The position numbers and the translations under genes are program-made. 64,000 nt of DNA from Chryseobacterium sp. LAM-KRS1 (GTDB taxonomy: Bacteria > Bacteroidota > Bacteroidia > Flavobacteriales > Weeksellaceae). Where the stretch lies: positions 682,001-746,000 of the forward strand of contig NZ_JAAOIZ010000003.1 in the NCBI RefSeq assembly GCF_013184525.1. Reading direction: 5' to 3'. The notes under the pieces are model-generated. The model searched no databases. It was given only the letters and a program-made list of their open reading frames with translations, and was not told the DNA's origin. Of the stretch, positions 16,815 through 25,252 are shown piece after piece (the stretch's first letter is position 1; each line of letters opens with the position of its first letter).

Positions 16815-18062
16815 ATGTCAACAGTAGAAACAGAAAAAAATTCACAGTATTTTATCGACCTTGAAGACAAGCATGGAGCACATAATTACCATCCTCTTCC
16901 CGTAGTTTTAGACCGAGGAGAAGGTGTATTTGTATGGGATGTAGAAGGCAGGAAATATTATGATTTTCTTTCAGCATATTCTGCCGTAAACCAGGGCCAC
17001 TCCCATCCAAAAATCGTAGATGCTTTAGTTAATCAGGCTAAAAAGCTTGCCCTTACCTCAAGAGCTTTTTACAATTCAAAATTAGGAGAGTACGAAAAGA
17101 AGATTACTACTTTATTTGGTTTTGATAAAGTGTTACCCATGAACTCTGGTGCTGAAGCAGTAGAAACAGCAGTGAAACTTGCCAGAAAATGGAGTTATGA
17201 AGTTAAAGGTATTTCAGAAAATGCAGCGAAAATAATTGTTTGCGAAAATAATTTCCATGGTAGAACAACTACTATTGTTTCATTTTCTAACGATCCGGAT
17301 GCGAATCAAAATTATGGGCCTTTTACCCCGGGTTTTATTAAAATCGCATATAATGATCTTTCAGCTCTGGAAGAAGTATTAAACAATAAAGCAGAAAATA
17401 TTGCCGCATTTTTAGTTGAGCCCATTCAGGGTGAAGCCGGAGTGTATGTTCCGGATGAGGGCTTTCTTAAAGGAGCTTCTGAGCTGTGTAAAAAACATAA
17501 TGTTCTTTTTATTGCGGACGAAGTACAGACGGGTATTGCAAGAACCGGGAAACTGATTGCCTGTTACCATGAAAATGTGCAGCCAGATATCCTGATTTTA
17601 GGGAAAGCACTTTCAGGAGGAATGTATCCTGTATCTGCTGTTCTTGCTAACAATGAAATCATGAACGTTATTAAACCCGGACAGCACGGTTCAACATTTG
17701 GAGGAAATCCAATAGCCTGTGCAGTAGCCGTAGCAGCTTTAGATGTTGTAGCAGATGAGAACTTATCTGAAAGAGCCGAACAATTAGGACAGCTTTTCAG
17801 AAATGAGATTCAAAAATTAATTGAAAAATCTGACCTTATTACTAAAGTACGAGGTAAAGGATTGTTAAATGCGATTCTAATCAATGATACTCCTGACAGT
17901 TCTACAGCGTGGAACCTGTGTCTGAAATTAAAAGAAAACGGACTGCTTGCCAAGCCTACTCACGGAAATATCATCAGATTAGCACCACCTTTGGTCATTA
18001 CAGAGGAGCAGTTACTTGATTGTATAGAAATCATTAAAAAAACGATTCTCGAGTTTAAATAA
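16815..18062 (+). CDS. rocD: Ornithine--oxo-acid transaminase
   Basis: This class III PLP aminotransferase converts ornithine and 2-oxoglutarate to glutamate-5-semialdehyde and glutamate. The 415-aa protein has the PLP-phosphate region [18 protein letters not shown], the motif [26 protein letters not shown] and the Schiff-base Lys in [15 protein letters not shown]. These fit RocD better than ArgD or GabT. The stop codon overlaps the start of the next gene by one base (TAATG), so the glycan genes downstream may be transcribed and translated together with rocD. Confidence 0.93.
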   Translation: MSTVETEKNSQYFIDLEDKHGAHNYHPLPVVLDRGEGVFVWDVEGRKYYDFLSAYSAVNQGHSHPKIVDALVNQAKKLALTSRAFYNSKLGEYEKKITTLFGFDKVLPMNSGAEAVETAVKLARKWSYEVKGISENAAKIIVCENNFHGRTTTIVSFSNDPDANQNYGPFTPGFIKIAYNDLSALEEVLNNKAENIAAFLVEPIQGEAGVYVPDEGFLKGASELCKKHNVLFIADEVQTGIARTGKLIACYHENVQPDILILGKALSGGMYPVSAVLANNEIMNVIKPGQHGSTFGGNPIACAVAVAALDVVADENLSERAEQLGQLFRNEIQKLIEKSDLITKVRGKGLLNAILINDTPDSSTAWNLCLKLKENGLLAKPTHGNIIRLAPPLVITEEQLLDCIEIIKKTILEFK

Positions 18063-18853
18063 TGTCTCTTACTCTGGCTGTCATTACTTATAATGAAGAG
18101 CATAACATTGCAAGACTTTTAGATTCCCTTTATAATATCGTCGATGAAATTATAATCGTCGATAGCTATTCAACTGATCGCACAAAAGAAATTGTCCTTC
18201 AACAATATCCCGAGGTCAAGTTTTTTGAAAAGAAATTTAACGGGTATGGTGAACAGAAAAACCATGCCCTTTCATTATGTTCTGGTGAATGGATTTTATT
18301 TCTGGACGCTGATGAAGTCCCTGATAAGGAACTAAGAAATTCTATCAGGCATGTAACGTCGTTAAATAATCCTGAATATCATATTTATAAGACGAAATTT
18401 AATAACCACCTAGGGACTCATTTGATAAGGTATGGAGGCTGGGGAACTGTATCCCGAGAAAGATTGTTCAGGAAGGATTCGGCAAAATATTCAGATGATA
18501 AAGTACATGAATATCTGATCTCTGATAAAAAAGCAGGAAATCTCGATGGCAGGCTTGATCACTATACCTACAGAAGTATACATTGCCATGTATCAAAAAT
18601 CAATAAATATTCTGATATGATGGCCGAGAAAATGTTTGAAAAAGGAAAAAGAATCAAGCGTTTTAAGGTTATTGTAAGCCCTGTTTTCGAATTTATAAAA
18701 GTTTTTATCTTTAAATTTGGCTTCCTGGATGGGTTTGCCGGATACTATATCGCTAAAACTATGTCTTATTATACATTTCTCAAGTACATTAAACTTCGTG
18801 AAAAAATAAAATTAGAAGAACTTGAAAAAAAATACCACAAGAAAGCCCTATGA
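18062..18853 (+). CDS. Family 2 glycosyltransferase (WaaE/KdtX-like)
   Basis: This 263-aa GT-A glycosyltransferase starts SLTLAVITYNEEHNIARLL, with the nucleotide-sugar segment IIIVDSYSTDRT and the metal-binding LFLDADE motif. The C-terminal half resembles WaaE/KdtX-type enzymes that add a sugar to the lipopolysaccharide core. The donor and acceptor cannot be told. It overlaps rocD by 1 bp and the next gene by 4 bp (ATGA), so translation is probably coupled. It is related to the protein at 19648. Confidence 0.85.
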   Translation: MSLTLAVITYNEEHNIARLLDSLYNIVDEIIIVDSYSTDRTKEIVLQQYPEVKFFEKKFNGYGEQKNHALSLCSGEWILFLDADEVPDKELRNSIRHVTSLNNPEYHIYKTKFNNHLGTHLIRYGGWGTVSRERLFRKDSAKYSDDKVHEYLISDKKAGNLDGRLDHYTYRSIHCHVSKINKYSDMMAEKMFEKGKRIKRFKVIVSPVFEFIKVFIFKFGFLDGFAGYYIAKTMSYYTFLKYIKLREKIKLEELEKKYHKKAL

Positions 18854-19614
18854 TGTTATACCTAATTATTATATCTATTATATTGGTATTGTTAGTGATA
18901 CATTTCAGACTCTATCTCATTTTCTTCACTGAAAACAGATTGATTATCCTCATGTACCACCAGATAGGAGAAAAAAGTACAGATGCCCTCATGGTAAGCC
19001 TTGATAATCTTGAGCGTCAGTTTAAATATCTGAAAGACAAAAATTACACTTCTAAATTCTTTTCGGATATCAACATTCCGACTAAGAATAGCATTATATT
19101 AACCTTCGATGATGGTTATAAAAATAATTTCGACTATCTCCCTTCCCTATTGGAAAAATACAACTTAAAAGCTGTTATATTTATTCCTACAAAATTTATT
19201 CAGGAGGGATACAAAGATTATCCCATGATGACTTTTGAAGATATCAGAAATCTTGATCCGAATTATTTTGAGATTGCCTTGCATACTCATGCTCATGAAA
19301 ATCTGAGAACATTAACACCAGAAGAAACCGAAAAGGATCTTGAAACAAATATGCAAATTCTCAATGACCATCATATTAGGTATAAAAAGATCCTCGCTTA
19401 TCCTTATGGAAAATACCCCAAGAAAGGTGAGGATAAGAAAAAGCTTTTTTTTACCTTAAAAAAGTTGGGAATTGATTTCGCCGTAAGAATTGGAAACAGA
19501 GTAAATTACTATCCATCTAAGAAATATGAGCTATGTAGAATAGATATAAAAGGGGATGACTCCATAGAAAAATTCAAATTAAAACTTATCTTTGGAAAAT
19601 TAAAACTGTTTTAG
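18850..19614 (+). CDS. Polysaccharide deacetylase (NodB-like), membrane-anchored
   Basis: This 254-aa protein has one N-terminal membrane helix (about 3-24) and a NodB-homology domain with motif 1 LTFDDGYKNN (metal and catalytic Asp), the HTHAH metal motif and YPYGKYPKKG. Such enzymes remove N-acetyl groups from glycans; the target here is probably the glycan made by the neighbouring transferases (inference). It overlaps the preceding gene by 4 bp. Confidence 0.85.
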   Translation: MMLYLIIISIILVLLVIHFRLYLIFFTENRLIILMYHQIGEKSTDALMVSLDNLERQFKYLKDKNYTSKFFSDINIPTKNSIILTFDDGYKNNFDYLPSLLEKYNLKAVIFIPTKFIQEGYKDYPMMTFEDIRNLDPNYFEIALHTHAHENLRTLTPEETEKDLETNMQILNDHHIRYKKILAYPYGKYPKKGEDKKKLFFTLKKLGIDFAVRIGNRVNYYPSKKYELCRIDIKGDDSIEKFKLKLIFGKLKLF

Positions 19615-19647
19615 AAGACCTAACTTTAATGGTTTTCAAACATCTAA

Positions 19648-20403
19648 ATGGTTATGATAAATATAAGCGGCTTAATCATAACATATAACGAGGAAAAGAA
19701 TATACAGGAAGTCCTTGAATGTTTTGATTTTTGTGATGAAATTATAATTGTAGATTCTTTTAGCACCGATAAAACCTTAGATATTGCTAAAGCTAATCCT
19801 AATGTAAAAATCATCCAAAACAAATTTGAAGATTTTACTAAACAAAGAAACATAGCTCTGGATCAGGCTAAAAATGATTGGGTCCTATTTCTGGATGGTG
19901 ATGAAAGAATTACCCCGGATCTTAAAGCTGAAATAATTAATGAACTTGAAAAACCGGACAAAAAAGATGCTTATTATTTTTACAGAAAATTCTTCTTTGC
20001 AGGGAAACCTATTCATTATTCAGGAACCCAGACTGACAAGAACTTCAGATTGTTCAGAAAGTCAAAGGCGAGATATATTTCAGAAAAAAAAGTACATGAA
20101 ACATTAGAAGTTTCCGGAACAATTGGAGAATTGAAGAATAAACTACTTCATTTTTCCGTTTCAGATTATGAGTCTTATAAAAATAAAATGATTCATTATG
20201 GAATTCTGAAAGGACAGGAACTATCAAATAAAGGAAAAAAATTTAATCTAATAACACAATATTCCAAAACAGCGTTCAAGTTTTTCAAGGCATACATTTT
20301 GCGGTTAGGAATATTAGATGGAAAAGAAGGTTATCAGCTTTCATATTTGCAGGCGTTAAGCACTTATGAAACGTATGAATCATTAAAAAAGGAACAAAAA
20401 TAG
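19648..20403 (+). CDS. Family 2 glycosyltransferase (WaaE/KdtX-like), second copy
   Basis: This 251-aa GT-A enzyme has ISGLIITYNEEKNIQEVL, IIIVDSFSTDKT and the LFLDGDE metal motif. It is clearly paralogous to the product at 18062, with the same order of motifs and a similar C-terminal end that includes a GYQLSYLQAL segment. The start could also be the in-frame ATG two codons later (19654). It lies in the middle of the glycan cluster, with 4 bp to the next gene. Confidence 0.85.
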   Translation: MVMINISGLIITYNEEKNIQEVLECFDFCDEIIIVDSFSTDKTLDIAKANPNVKIIQNKFEDFTKQRNIALDQAKNDWVLFLDGDERITPDLKAEIINELEKPDKKDAYYFYRKFFFAGKPIHYSGTQTDKNFRLFRKSKARYISEKKVHETLEVSGTIGELKNKLLHFSVSDYESYKNKMIHYGILKGQELSNKGKKFNLITQYSKTAFKFFKAYILRLGILDGKEGYQLSYLQALSTYETYESLKKEQK

Positions 20404-20407
20404 TTGA

Positions 20408-21391
20408 ATGAAGATTTGTGTAATTAGTTATGATTTTTGGGGCTACGACAAACATATTGTAGATACACTATGTAAAAAGGGTATTGATGCACATCATATT
20501 AAAATCGGAAACGTTACGCATTCAAACTTTCAGGAGAGAGCAACTAATGCCATCAGTAAGGTTTTTTTAAATAAGAACCTGAAAACGGAGAAAAGACAAC
20601 AGTTTGTTATCGATTCGCTTGCAGCATTAGGCCCTCAGGATCAAATTTTGGTTCTAAATCCTGACACATTTGATATATCTACTCTTCAGGAAATTAAGGC
20701 ATACAGCAAAAGACTTATTACTTATCTATACGATAGCCTTGAAAGGCTCCCTGTTGAAATTGAAAAACTTAAGCTTTTTGATAAAATTTTTTCATTTGAT
20801 ATTATTGATGTTAAAAAACACGCTTTTGAAAAGCTGACCAATTATATTTATCTGGATCACCATTCTTCGGAGGAGCAGAATCCGGAAATGGATCTTTTCT
20901 ATATTACATCCTACGATAATAAAAGAGTCTCTTTTATTAAGTTACTTACGAAGAAGTTAATCGCTTTGAATTTAAAATTTCAAATTATGATTATCGGTAA
21001 GAAAAGCTGGAAAAATCAACTAAAGAATTTATTTATTACTGTGCCGGAAAGCTTATCCATTATCTTTAGTATCAAGAAAATTTCCCATCAGGATCTTCCG
21101 GGATATTATAAAAACTCGAAAGCCCTACTCGATCTTACACGGGAAAACCAACACGGATTAAGTTTCAGGGTTTTTGAAGCAATGGCACTCGAAAAGAAAA
21201 TCATTACCGACAACAAAGCTATTAAAGACTACGACTTTTATAATCCCAACAACATCCTAGTTCTAGATGAAACCTGCAGTAATCTGAATACCCAATTTTT
21301 TGAACAGCCGTACGAGAAGATTCCAGACAATATTTATTACTTTTACACAATTGATAATTGGACTAATAAATTATTTGATTTGAATAATTGA
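20408..21391 (+). CDS. Probable glycosyltransferase, CgeB-like family (tandem copy 1)
   Basis: This 327-aa cytoplasmic protein has no signal peptide. The N-terminus MKICVISYDFWGYDKHIV fits a Rossmann strand; the C-terminal part has a donor-site-like region, LSFRVFEAMALEKKIIT, followed by DYDFYNPNNILV. It is paralogous to the adjacent 21396 product (about 30-40% identical by eye, closest at the C-terminus). It probably builds the same glycan; substrates are unknown. Spacing to both neighbours is 4 bp. Confidence 0.7.
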   Translation: MKICVISYDFWGYDKHIVDTLCKKGIDAHHIKIGNVTHSNFQERATNAISKVFLNKNLKTEKRQQFVIDSLAALGPQDQILVLNPDTFDISTLQEIKAYSKRLITYLYDSLERLPVEIEKLKLFDKIFSFDIIDVKKHAFEKLTNYIYLDHHSSEEQNPEMDLFYITSYDNKRVSFIKLLTKKLIALNLKFQIMIIGKKSWKNQLKNLFITVPESLSIIFSIKKISHQDLPGYYKNSKALLDLTRENQHGLSFRVFEAMALEKKIITDNKAIKDYDFYNPNNILVLDETCSNLNTQFFEQPYEKIPDNIYYFYTIDNWTNKLFDLNN

Positions 21392-21395
21392 GAAT

Positions 21396-22361
21396 ATGAA
21401 AAAGAAACTCCTATTTATAGCTCCGGGGTATTATGGTTTTAATGAAGTTGTGTTTGATGGTTTGAAAAAATATAGTGAATGTGAGGTTACTCATATTAAT
21501 TCTACTCTACCATATCAATATAAAAATATTTTTGAAAAAGTATATAATTTTTTTCTGAAAACGTTTCTAAGAAAAAACTTAAAAAATATTAAAAGAGGAC
21601 AGCACATCCAACATATAATTAACAGTAATGATTATGATATACTACTTGTTAACAGGCCCGATGTATTAAGTCAAGCTGACTTAGCTTCAGCACTACAAAA
21701 ATCTAAAGTCTCAATTGTTTTATTTTGGGATAGTATTAAAAAAATTCCAGCTCAAAAAGAATATATTAACCAATTTAATATTTGTTGTAGTTTTGATTCT
21801 GAAGATTGTGAACATTATCATTTACATTATATAACAAACTTTTATTTTGTTAAAAATAAAGGTACTGCTGTAAAATATGATGTAAGCTATTTAGCAACTT
21901 ATGATCAAAGAATAGAGGAGACAATTCATTTTTTTGATTATTTTAATTCTAACAACATTTCTGCAAAAGGAAAAATTTTCACATATAAATCAGTCCCAAT
22001 CAAAGAAGATTTACCCGATAATATAGAAGTAATTCATGAGATTATTCCTTTTTCAAAATCATATAAATATTATCTGGACAGTAAGATAATCCTGGATCTA
22101 GCCCATCCTCACCAAAAGGGATTATCTTTTAGGCCTTATGAAGCTTTAGGGCTGAGCAAGAAACTAATTACAACGAATAAAGAGATTATTAACTATGATT
22201 TTTATAACCCTAATAACATCCTTGTCGTTGAAAATGTAAAAAATTTGATCATCCCTGAGAATTTTATTACAAATGCATATGAGGAGCCTTTAGATTGGAT
22301 CAAAGAAAAATATTACATTAAAAACTGGATAAAATCAATAATTTCTTTAAATGAAAACTAA
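21396..22361 (+). CDS. Probable glycosyltransferase, CgeB-like family (tandem copy 2)
   Basis: This 321-aa protein is paralogous to its upstream neighbour. It shares the region GLSFRPYEALGLSKKLIT and the segment NYDFYNPNNILVV, and both have a FLRKNLKN / FLNKNLKT segment near residue 55. Base composition is visibly more AT-rich than the flanking genes, with long A/T runs, which may reflect transfer or relaxed constraint. It overlaps the next gene by 11 bp. Confidence 0.68.
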   Translation: MKKKLLFIAPGYYGFNEVVFDGLKKYSECEVTHINSTLPYQYKNIFEKVYNFFLKTFLRKNLKNIKRGQHIQHIINSNDYDILLVNRPDVLSQADLASALQKSKVSIVLFWDSIKKIPAQKEYINQFNICCSFDSEDCEHYHLHYITNFYFVKNKGTAVKYDVSYLATYDQRIEETIHFFDYFNSNNISAKGKIFTYKSVPIKEDLPDNIEVIHEIIPFSKSYKYYLDSKIILDLAHPHQKGLSFRPYEALGLSKKLITTNKEIINYDFYNPNNILVVENVKNLIIPENFITNAYEEPLDWIKEKYYIKNWIKSIISLNEN

Positions 22362-23388
22362 AATATACTTTGTATGTCCTAATAATAAGTTTGCCAGCGG
22401 AGGTGTAAAGCAAATCTATCGACAGGTAGAAACACTTAACCGGAATGGCTTTAATGCCGTTATTTTACATAAAAAAATTGGTAAAAAAGATGATTGGTTT
22501 AAGACGGAGGTACCAATTGAATATAGCCCATACCTATTCAAAAAACTAAAATATTCATACAAAGAGAAAAAAGTTAACTTTTTTAGAAAAATAGCACTTT
22601 CCTTTCTTCAAAGGAAAAGTAAAAAAATTGAAAAAGATTCTATCCTGGTATTCCCTGAAATATATGGTCCACACATACACAATATTGAAAAAGACATTTC
22701 AAAGGTTATTTTCAATCAGAACTGCTACTATACTTTTGGATATTTTTCTATACATGAAGATTATCAAATAAACCCATATAATCACCCAAAAACGCTTGCT
22801 ACTGTAGTTGCTTCAGAGGACGCTCTTAATTATATGAAATTTACGTTCCCTTTATCCAATATATTAAAAATGAGATTGGGAGTGGATTCAAGTGTTTTTA
22901 ATTTTCACGATAGAAGAGAAAAGCAGATTTGTTTTATGCCAAGAAAACTGGGGGATGATGTTACACAGGTAATTTCAATCTTAAAACAAAGGAAATCTTT
23001 AAATGGCTGGAACCTTGTTCCGATAGATAATAAAACTGAGGAAGAAGTTGCGAATATTATGAAAGAAAGTATTCTATTTTTAAGTTTTAATCACAAAGAG
23101 GGCTTTGGTTTACCTCCTGTAGAAGCTATGGCCTGTGGTTGCTATGTTATAGGATATCGGGGGCAAGGAGGAAAAGAATATTTTAAAAATGATTTCTCAA
23201 GTCCTGTTGAAGATGGAAATATTATTGAGTTTGTCCAAAAAATAGAAGAAGTATTGAAATCTTATGAAAATAATCCTTCAGAGATCTTGCATAAAGGAAA
23301 AATGGCTTCAGACTTTGTTTCCCAAAATTATAATTTGAAAAATGAGGAACTGGATACCGTAAATATTTGGAATAGGATACTTTCGTAA
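22351..23388 (+). CDS. GT4-like glycosyltransferase (GT-B fold)
   Basis: The 345-aa GT-B protein starts KIYFVCPNNKFASGGVKQIY (Gly-rich acceptor loop). Its C-terminal donor-site motif, EGFGLPPVEAMACGCYVIG, ends a region with the conserved Glu residues of the E-x7-E motif. It is last in the glycan cluster and overlaps the previous gene by 11 bp. A hairpin terminator follows, shared with the convergent MACPF gene. Confidence 0.85.
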   Translation: MKTKIYFVCPNNKFASGGVKQIYRQVETLNRNGFNAVILHKKIGKKDDWFKTEVPIEYSPYLFKKLKYSYKEKKVNFFRKIALSFLQRKSKKIEKDSILVFPEIYGPHIHNIEKDISKVIFNQNCYYTFGYFSIHEDYQINPYNHPKTLATVVASEDALNYMKFTFPLSNILKMRLGVDSSVFNFHDRREKQICFMPRKLGDDVTQVISILKQRKSLNGWNLVPIDNKTEEEVANIMKESILFLSFNHKEGFGLPPVEAMACGCYVIGYRGQGGKEYFKNDFSSPVEDGNIIEFVQKIEEVLKSYENNPSEILHKGKMASDFVSQNYNLKNEELDTVNIWNRILS

Positions 23389-23403
23389 ATGAGCAAATAT
23401 ATA

Positions 23404-23436
23404 AAAAGCTGCCTGAAGATTCAGACAGCCTTTTTT
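23404..23436. terminator. Bidirectional terminator between glycan cluster and MACPF gene
   Basis: The stem GCTGCCTGA / TCAGACAGC (one mismatch) is followed by T6 on the plus strand and preceded by A5, which gives U5 on the minus strand. Confidence 0.7.
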
Positions 23437-23463
23437 ATTTTTAATTGTTTTAATATAAAAAAA

Positions 23464-24894
23464 TTAATTTACCGGGGCATAAAATTCGATTCCTTCATTA
23501 ACCCAATAACTAGATGGACCTAAGTTTGGATTTGTAGAAAGATAATGATCACCCGTATTTCTTGCTTTATAGTTATATATAGCTACCCTTCCAGCGCCAG
23601 GTTCTTTATATGCATAAAAGGCTAACCCCATGTAGATGTTCCAATAAGAAGTAGGTTGCAACGTACTGCTTTTTGAAAAATAGTGCTCTGATCCTGAAGT
23701 ACTTTTGTAGCAATAAATAGGAATTGTATTAGGAGCTTTGTACCTAAAGGCTCTAAATGTTGGCCCTTCATTCGTCCAATAACTGGATGGTTGCAAATTA
23801 GTTTCGAAAGAAAAGTAATGATCACTACTTGGATCATTTTTATAACCATATAACATAGTGGTAGTATAATCTAAAGACACTTGATTATCAATCAAATATT
23901 GATCAACATAGGCTTTAAGCTGCGCCTTTTTAACTGGATCCTTTACCAAATCATAAATAATAACCAATCCATTATTCCCAAAATCTACCAAAACAGAGTT
24001 ATTCGGTGTTGAACTATTTTGCCAGTTTGAAATATTAATCTTAGGATTACTTTGGTCTAAATTTAACTCTCCCATTAACCCTTTCGATGGATCTCCTCCT
24101 CTTGTCTTATAAGAAAGCTTTTTAGAATAATTTTTATTAGAGCTTGAAGTTTCAACATCATTGTTAACATTAACATCAACAATAGATGCTACAGCAACCT
24201 TAACTCCCACTCTAGCAGCATATTCACGATTTTCATTAGTCGTTTCGGATTGGAATAAAATATCCATTTTTGCTCCTGTATAAATATCTAATAATACGTG
24301 AGTCCCATAATCATTAACAATTTGTTGTGGGGTTTTAGTTTGTAAGTCCTGAGTAAACTCTGGTGTCAAATAGTTTGCTAAAACATCAGATGTGGTATTA
24401 AACCTTAGTCTCTTTTGTTTAATTGTAAGATTATAACTTCCATATATATATTTAGCATCAAATTTATTATTATTGGTTACAGCTAAATTAAAAGATGCAG
24501 AGAGAACTTTTTTAAACAATGGAAATCCTACTGTAGCACCTACTTTAGTTGATACCATTTTAGAATAAGCTTCTGCATTTTCTCCGTATTCTTCTTTATA
24601 CTCCTGAGTAGCTACATTCTCAGTTACTAATCTGGAAGCCTGCTCTGCTTTAAATCTTGCTATATCAATTACCTGAAATCCGGCAGCATTGGCATTAGCA
24701 TATTCACCAGTTGCATTATACCCATGTCCTAAAACATCATATATGCCATCTCCAGCAGATTTTCCCGCTGCTGAACGATTCAGGCGGTTCAAGTTTTCTG
24801 GTGTGGCCTCATTATTAAGTTCTTCTGTAGAACATGAAGCTAGAAAAAGCATTAGTATAGCACTAATACAAAATGAAAATTGTTTTTTTATCAT
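23464..24894 (-). CDS. MACPF-domain surface lipoprotein with three DUF5648-like repeats
   Basis: The 476-aa product has a lipoprotein signal with lipobox LASC (Cys21) followed by STEEL, an acidic stretch like the Bacteroidota surface lipoprotein export signal. A MACPF/perforin domain spans about 40-340, with the signature YGTHVLLDIYTGAKMD and the later TRGGDP segment. Three repeats of about 42 aa follow (HYF/HYL...LxPSSYW...AFYAY pattern), resembling DUF5648. MACPF proteins form or derive from membrane pores, and some Bacteroidetes members kill related strains (family knowledge). The frame runs up to 24984, but a -7 box at 24908-24915 fixes the start at 24894. Confidence 0.85.
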   Translation of the reverse strand: MIKKQFSFCISAILMLFLASCSTEELNNEATPENLNRLNRSAAGKSAGDGIYDVLGHGYNATGEYANANAAGFQVIDIARFKAEQASRLVTENVATQEYKEEYGENAEAYSKMVSTKVGATVGFPLFKKVLSASFNLAVTNNNKFDAKYIYGSYNLTIKQKRLRFNTTSDVLANYLTPEFTQDLQTKTPQQIVNDYGTHVLLDIYTGAKMDILFQSETTNENREYAARVGVKVAVASIVDVNVNNDVETSSSNKNYSKKLSYKTRGGDPSKGLMGELNLDQSNPKINISNWQNSSTPNNSVLVDFGNNGLVIIYDLVKDPVKKAQLKAYVDQYLIDNQVSLDYTTTMLYGYKNDPSSDHYFSFETNLQPSSYWTNEGPTFRAFRYKAPNTIPIYCYKSTSGSEHYFSKSSTLQPTSYWNIYMGLAFYAYKEPGAGRVAIYNYKARNTGDHYLSTNPNLGPSSYWVNEGIEFYAPVN

Positions 24895-24907
24895 ATTTCT
24901 TTTTTTG

Positions 24908-24915
24908 CAAAAATA
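24908..24915 (-). promoter_or_regulatory. MACPF gene promoter, -7 box
   Basis: TATTTTTG on the minus strand, 13 bp upstream of the ATG. The expected leader is about 10 nt. Confidence 0.6.
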
Positions 24916-25225
24916 AAATTCCATTCCACGAGATAAAAATATGACCACATGATAGATATCACAAAAGAAGGAATTGTACAACATCCATAACCCCTATAAA
25001 TAAAAGAACAAACGTTCCCAAATATTTGAATTAATTTAAGCCTAATCAATACAATTATTAATTATTTCCAACGCTCATCATTATATAATTGTTAATTTTA
25101 ACCAAACATATATTTATTCTAAACAGTCTAAAGAATATATGATCCTTACCTAACAATACTATAAGAATTTTATCCTAGAGAAAATATCAGAATCGCAAAA
25201 TATCTGTTAACCATATATTTTTGAG

Positions 25226-25233
25226 TAAATTTG
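25226..25233 (+). promoter_or_regulatory. gltX promoter, -7 box
   Basis: TAAATTTG, 19 bp upstream of the gltX ATG. Confidence 0.55.
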
Positions 25234-25252
25234 CAAAAAATTAAAATTGATA

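Larger units (their letters stand above)
24895..25252. other. Gene-free spacer between MACPF gene and gltX
   Basis: About 358 bp of very AT-rich DNA. It holds the minus-strand MACPF promoter at its left edge and the gltX promoter at its right edge. I see no ORF, terminator, tRNA or repeat in the middle. A small GAAC/GTTC inverted repeat near 25011 looks incidental. Confidence 0.6.
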
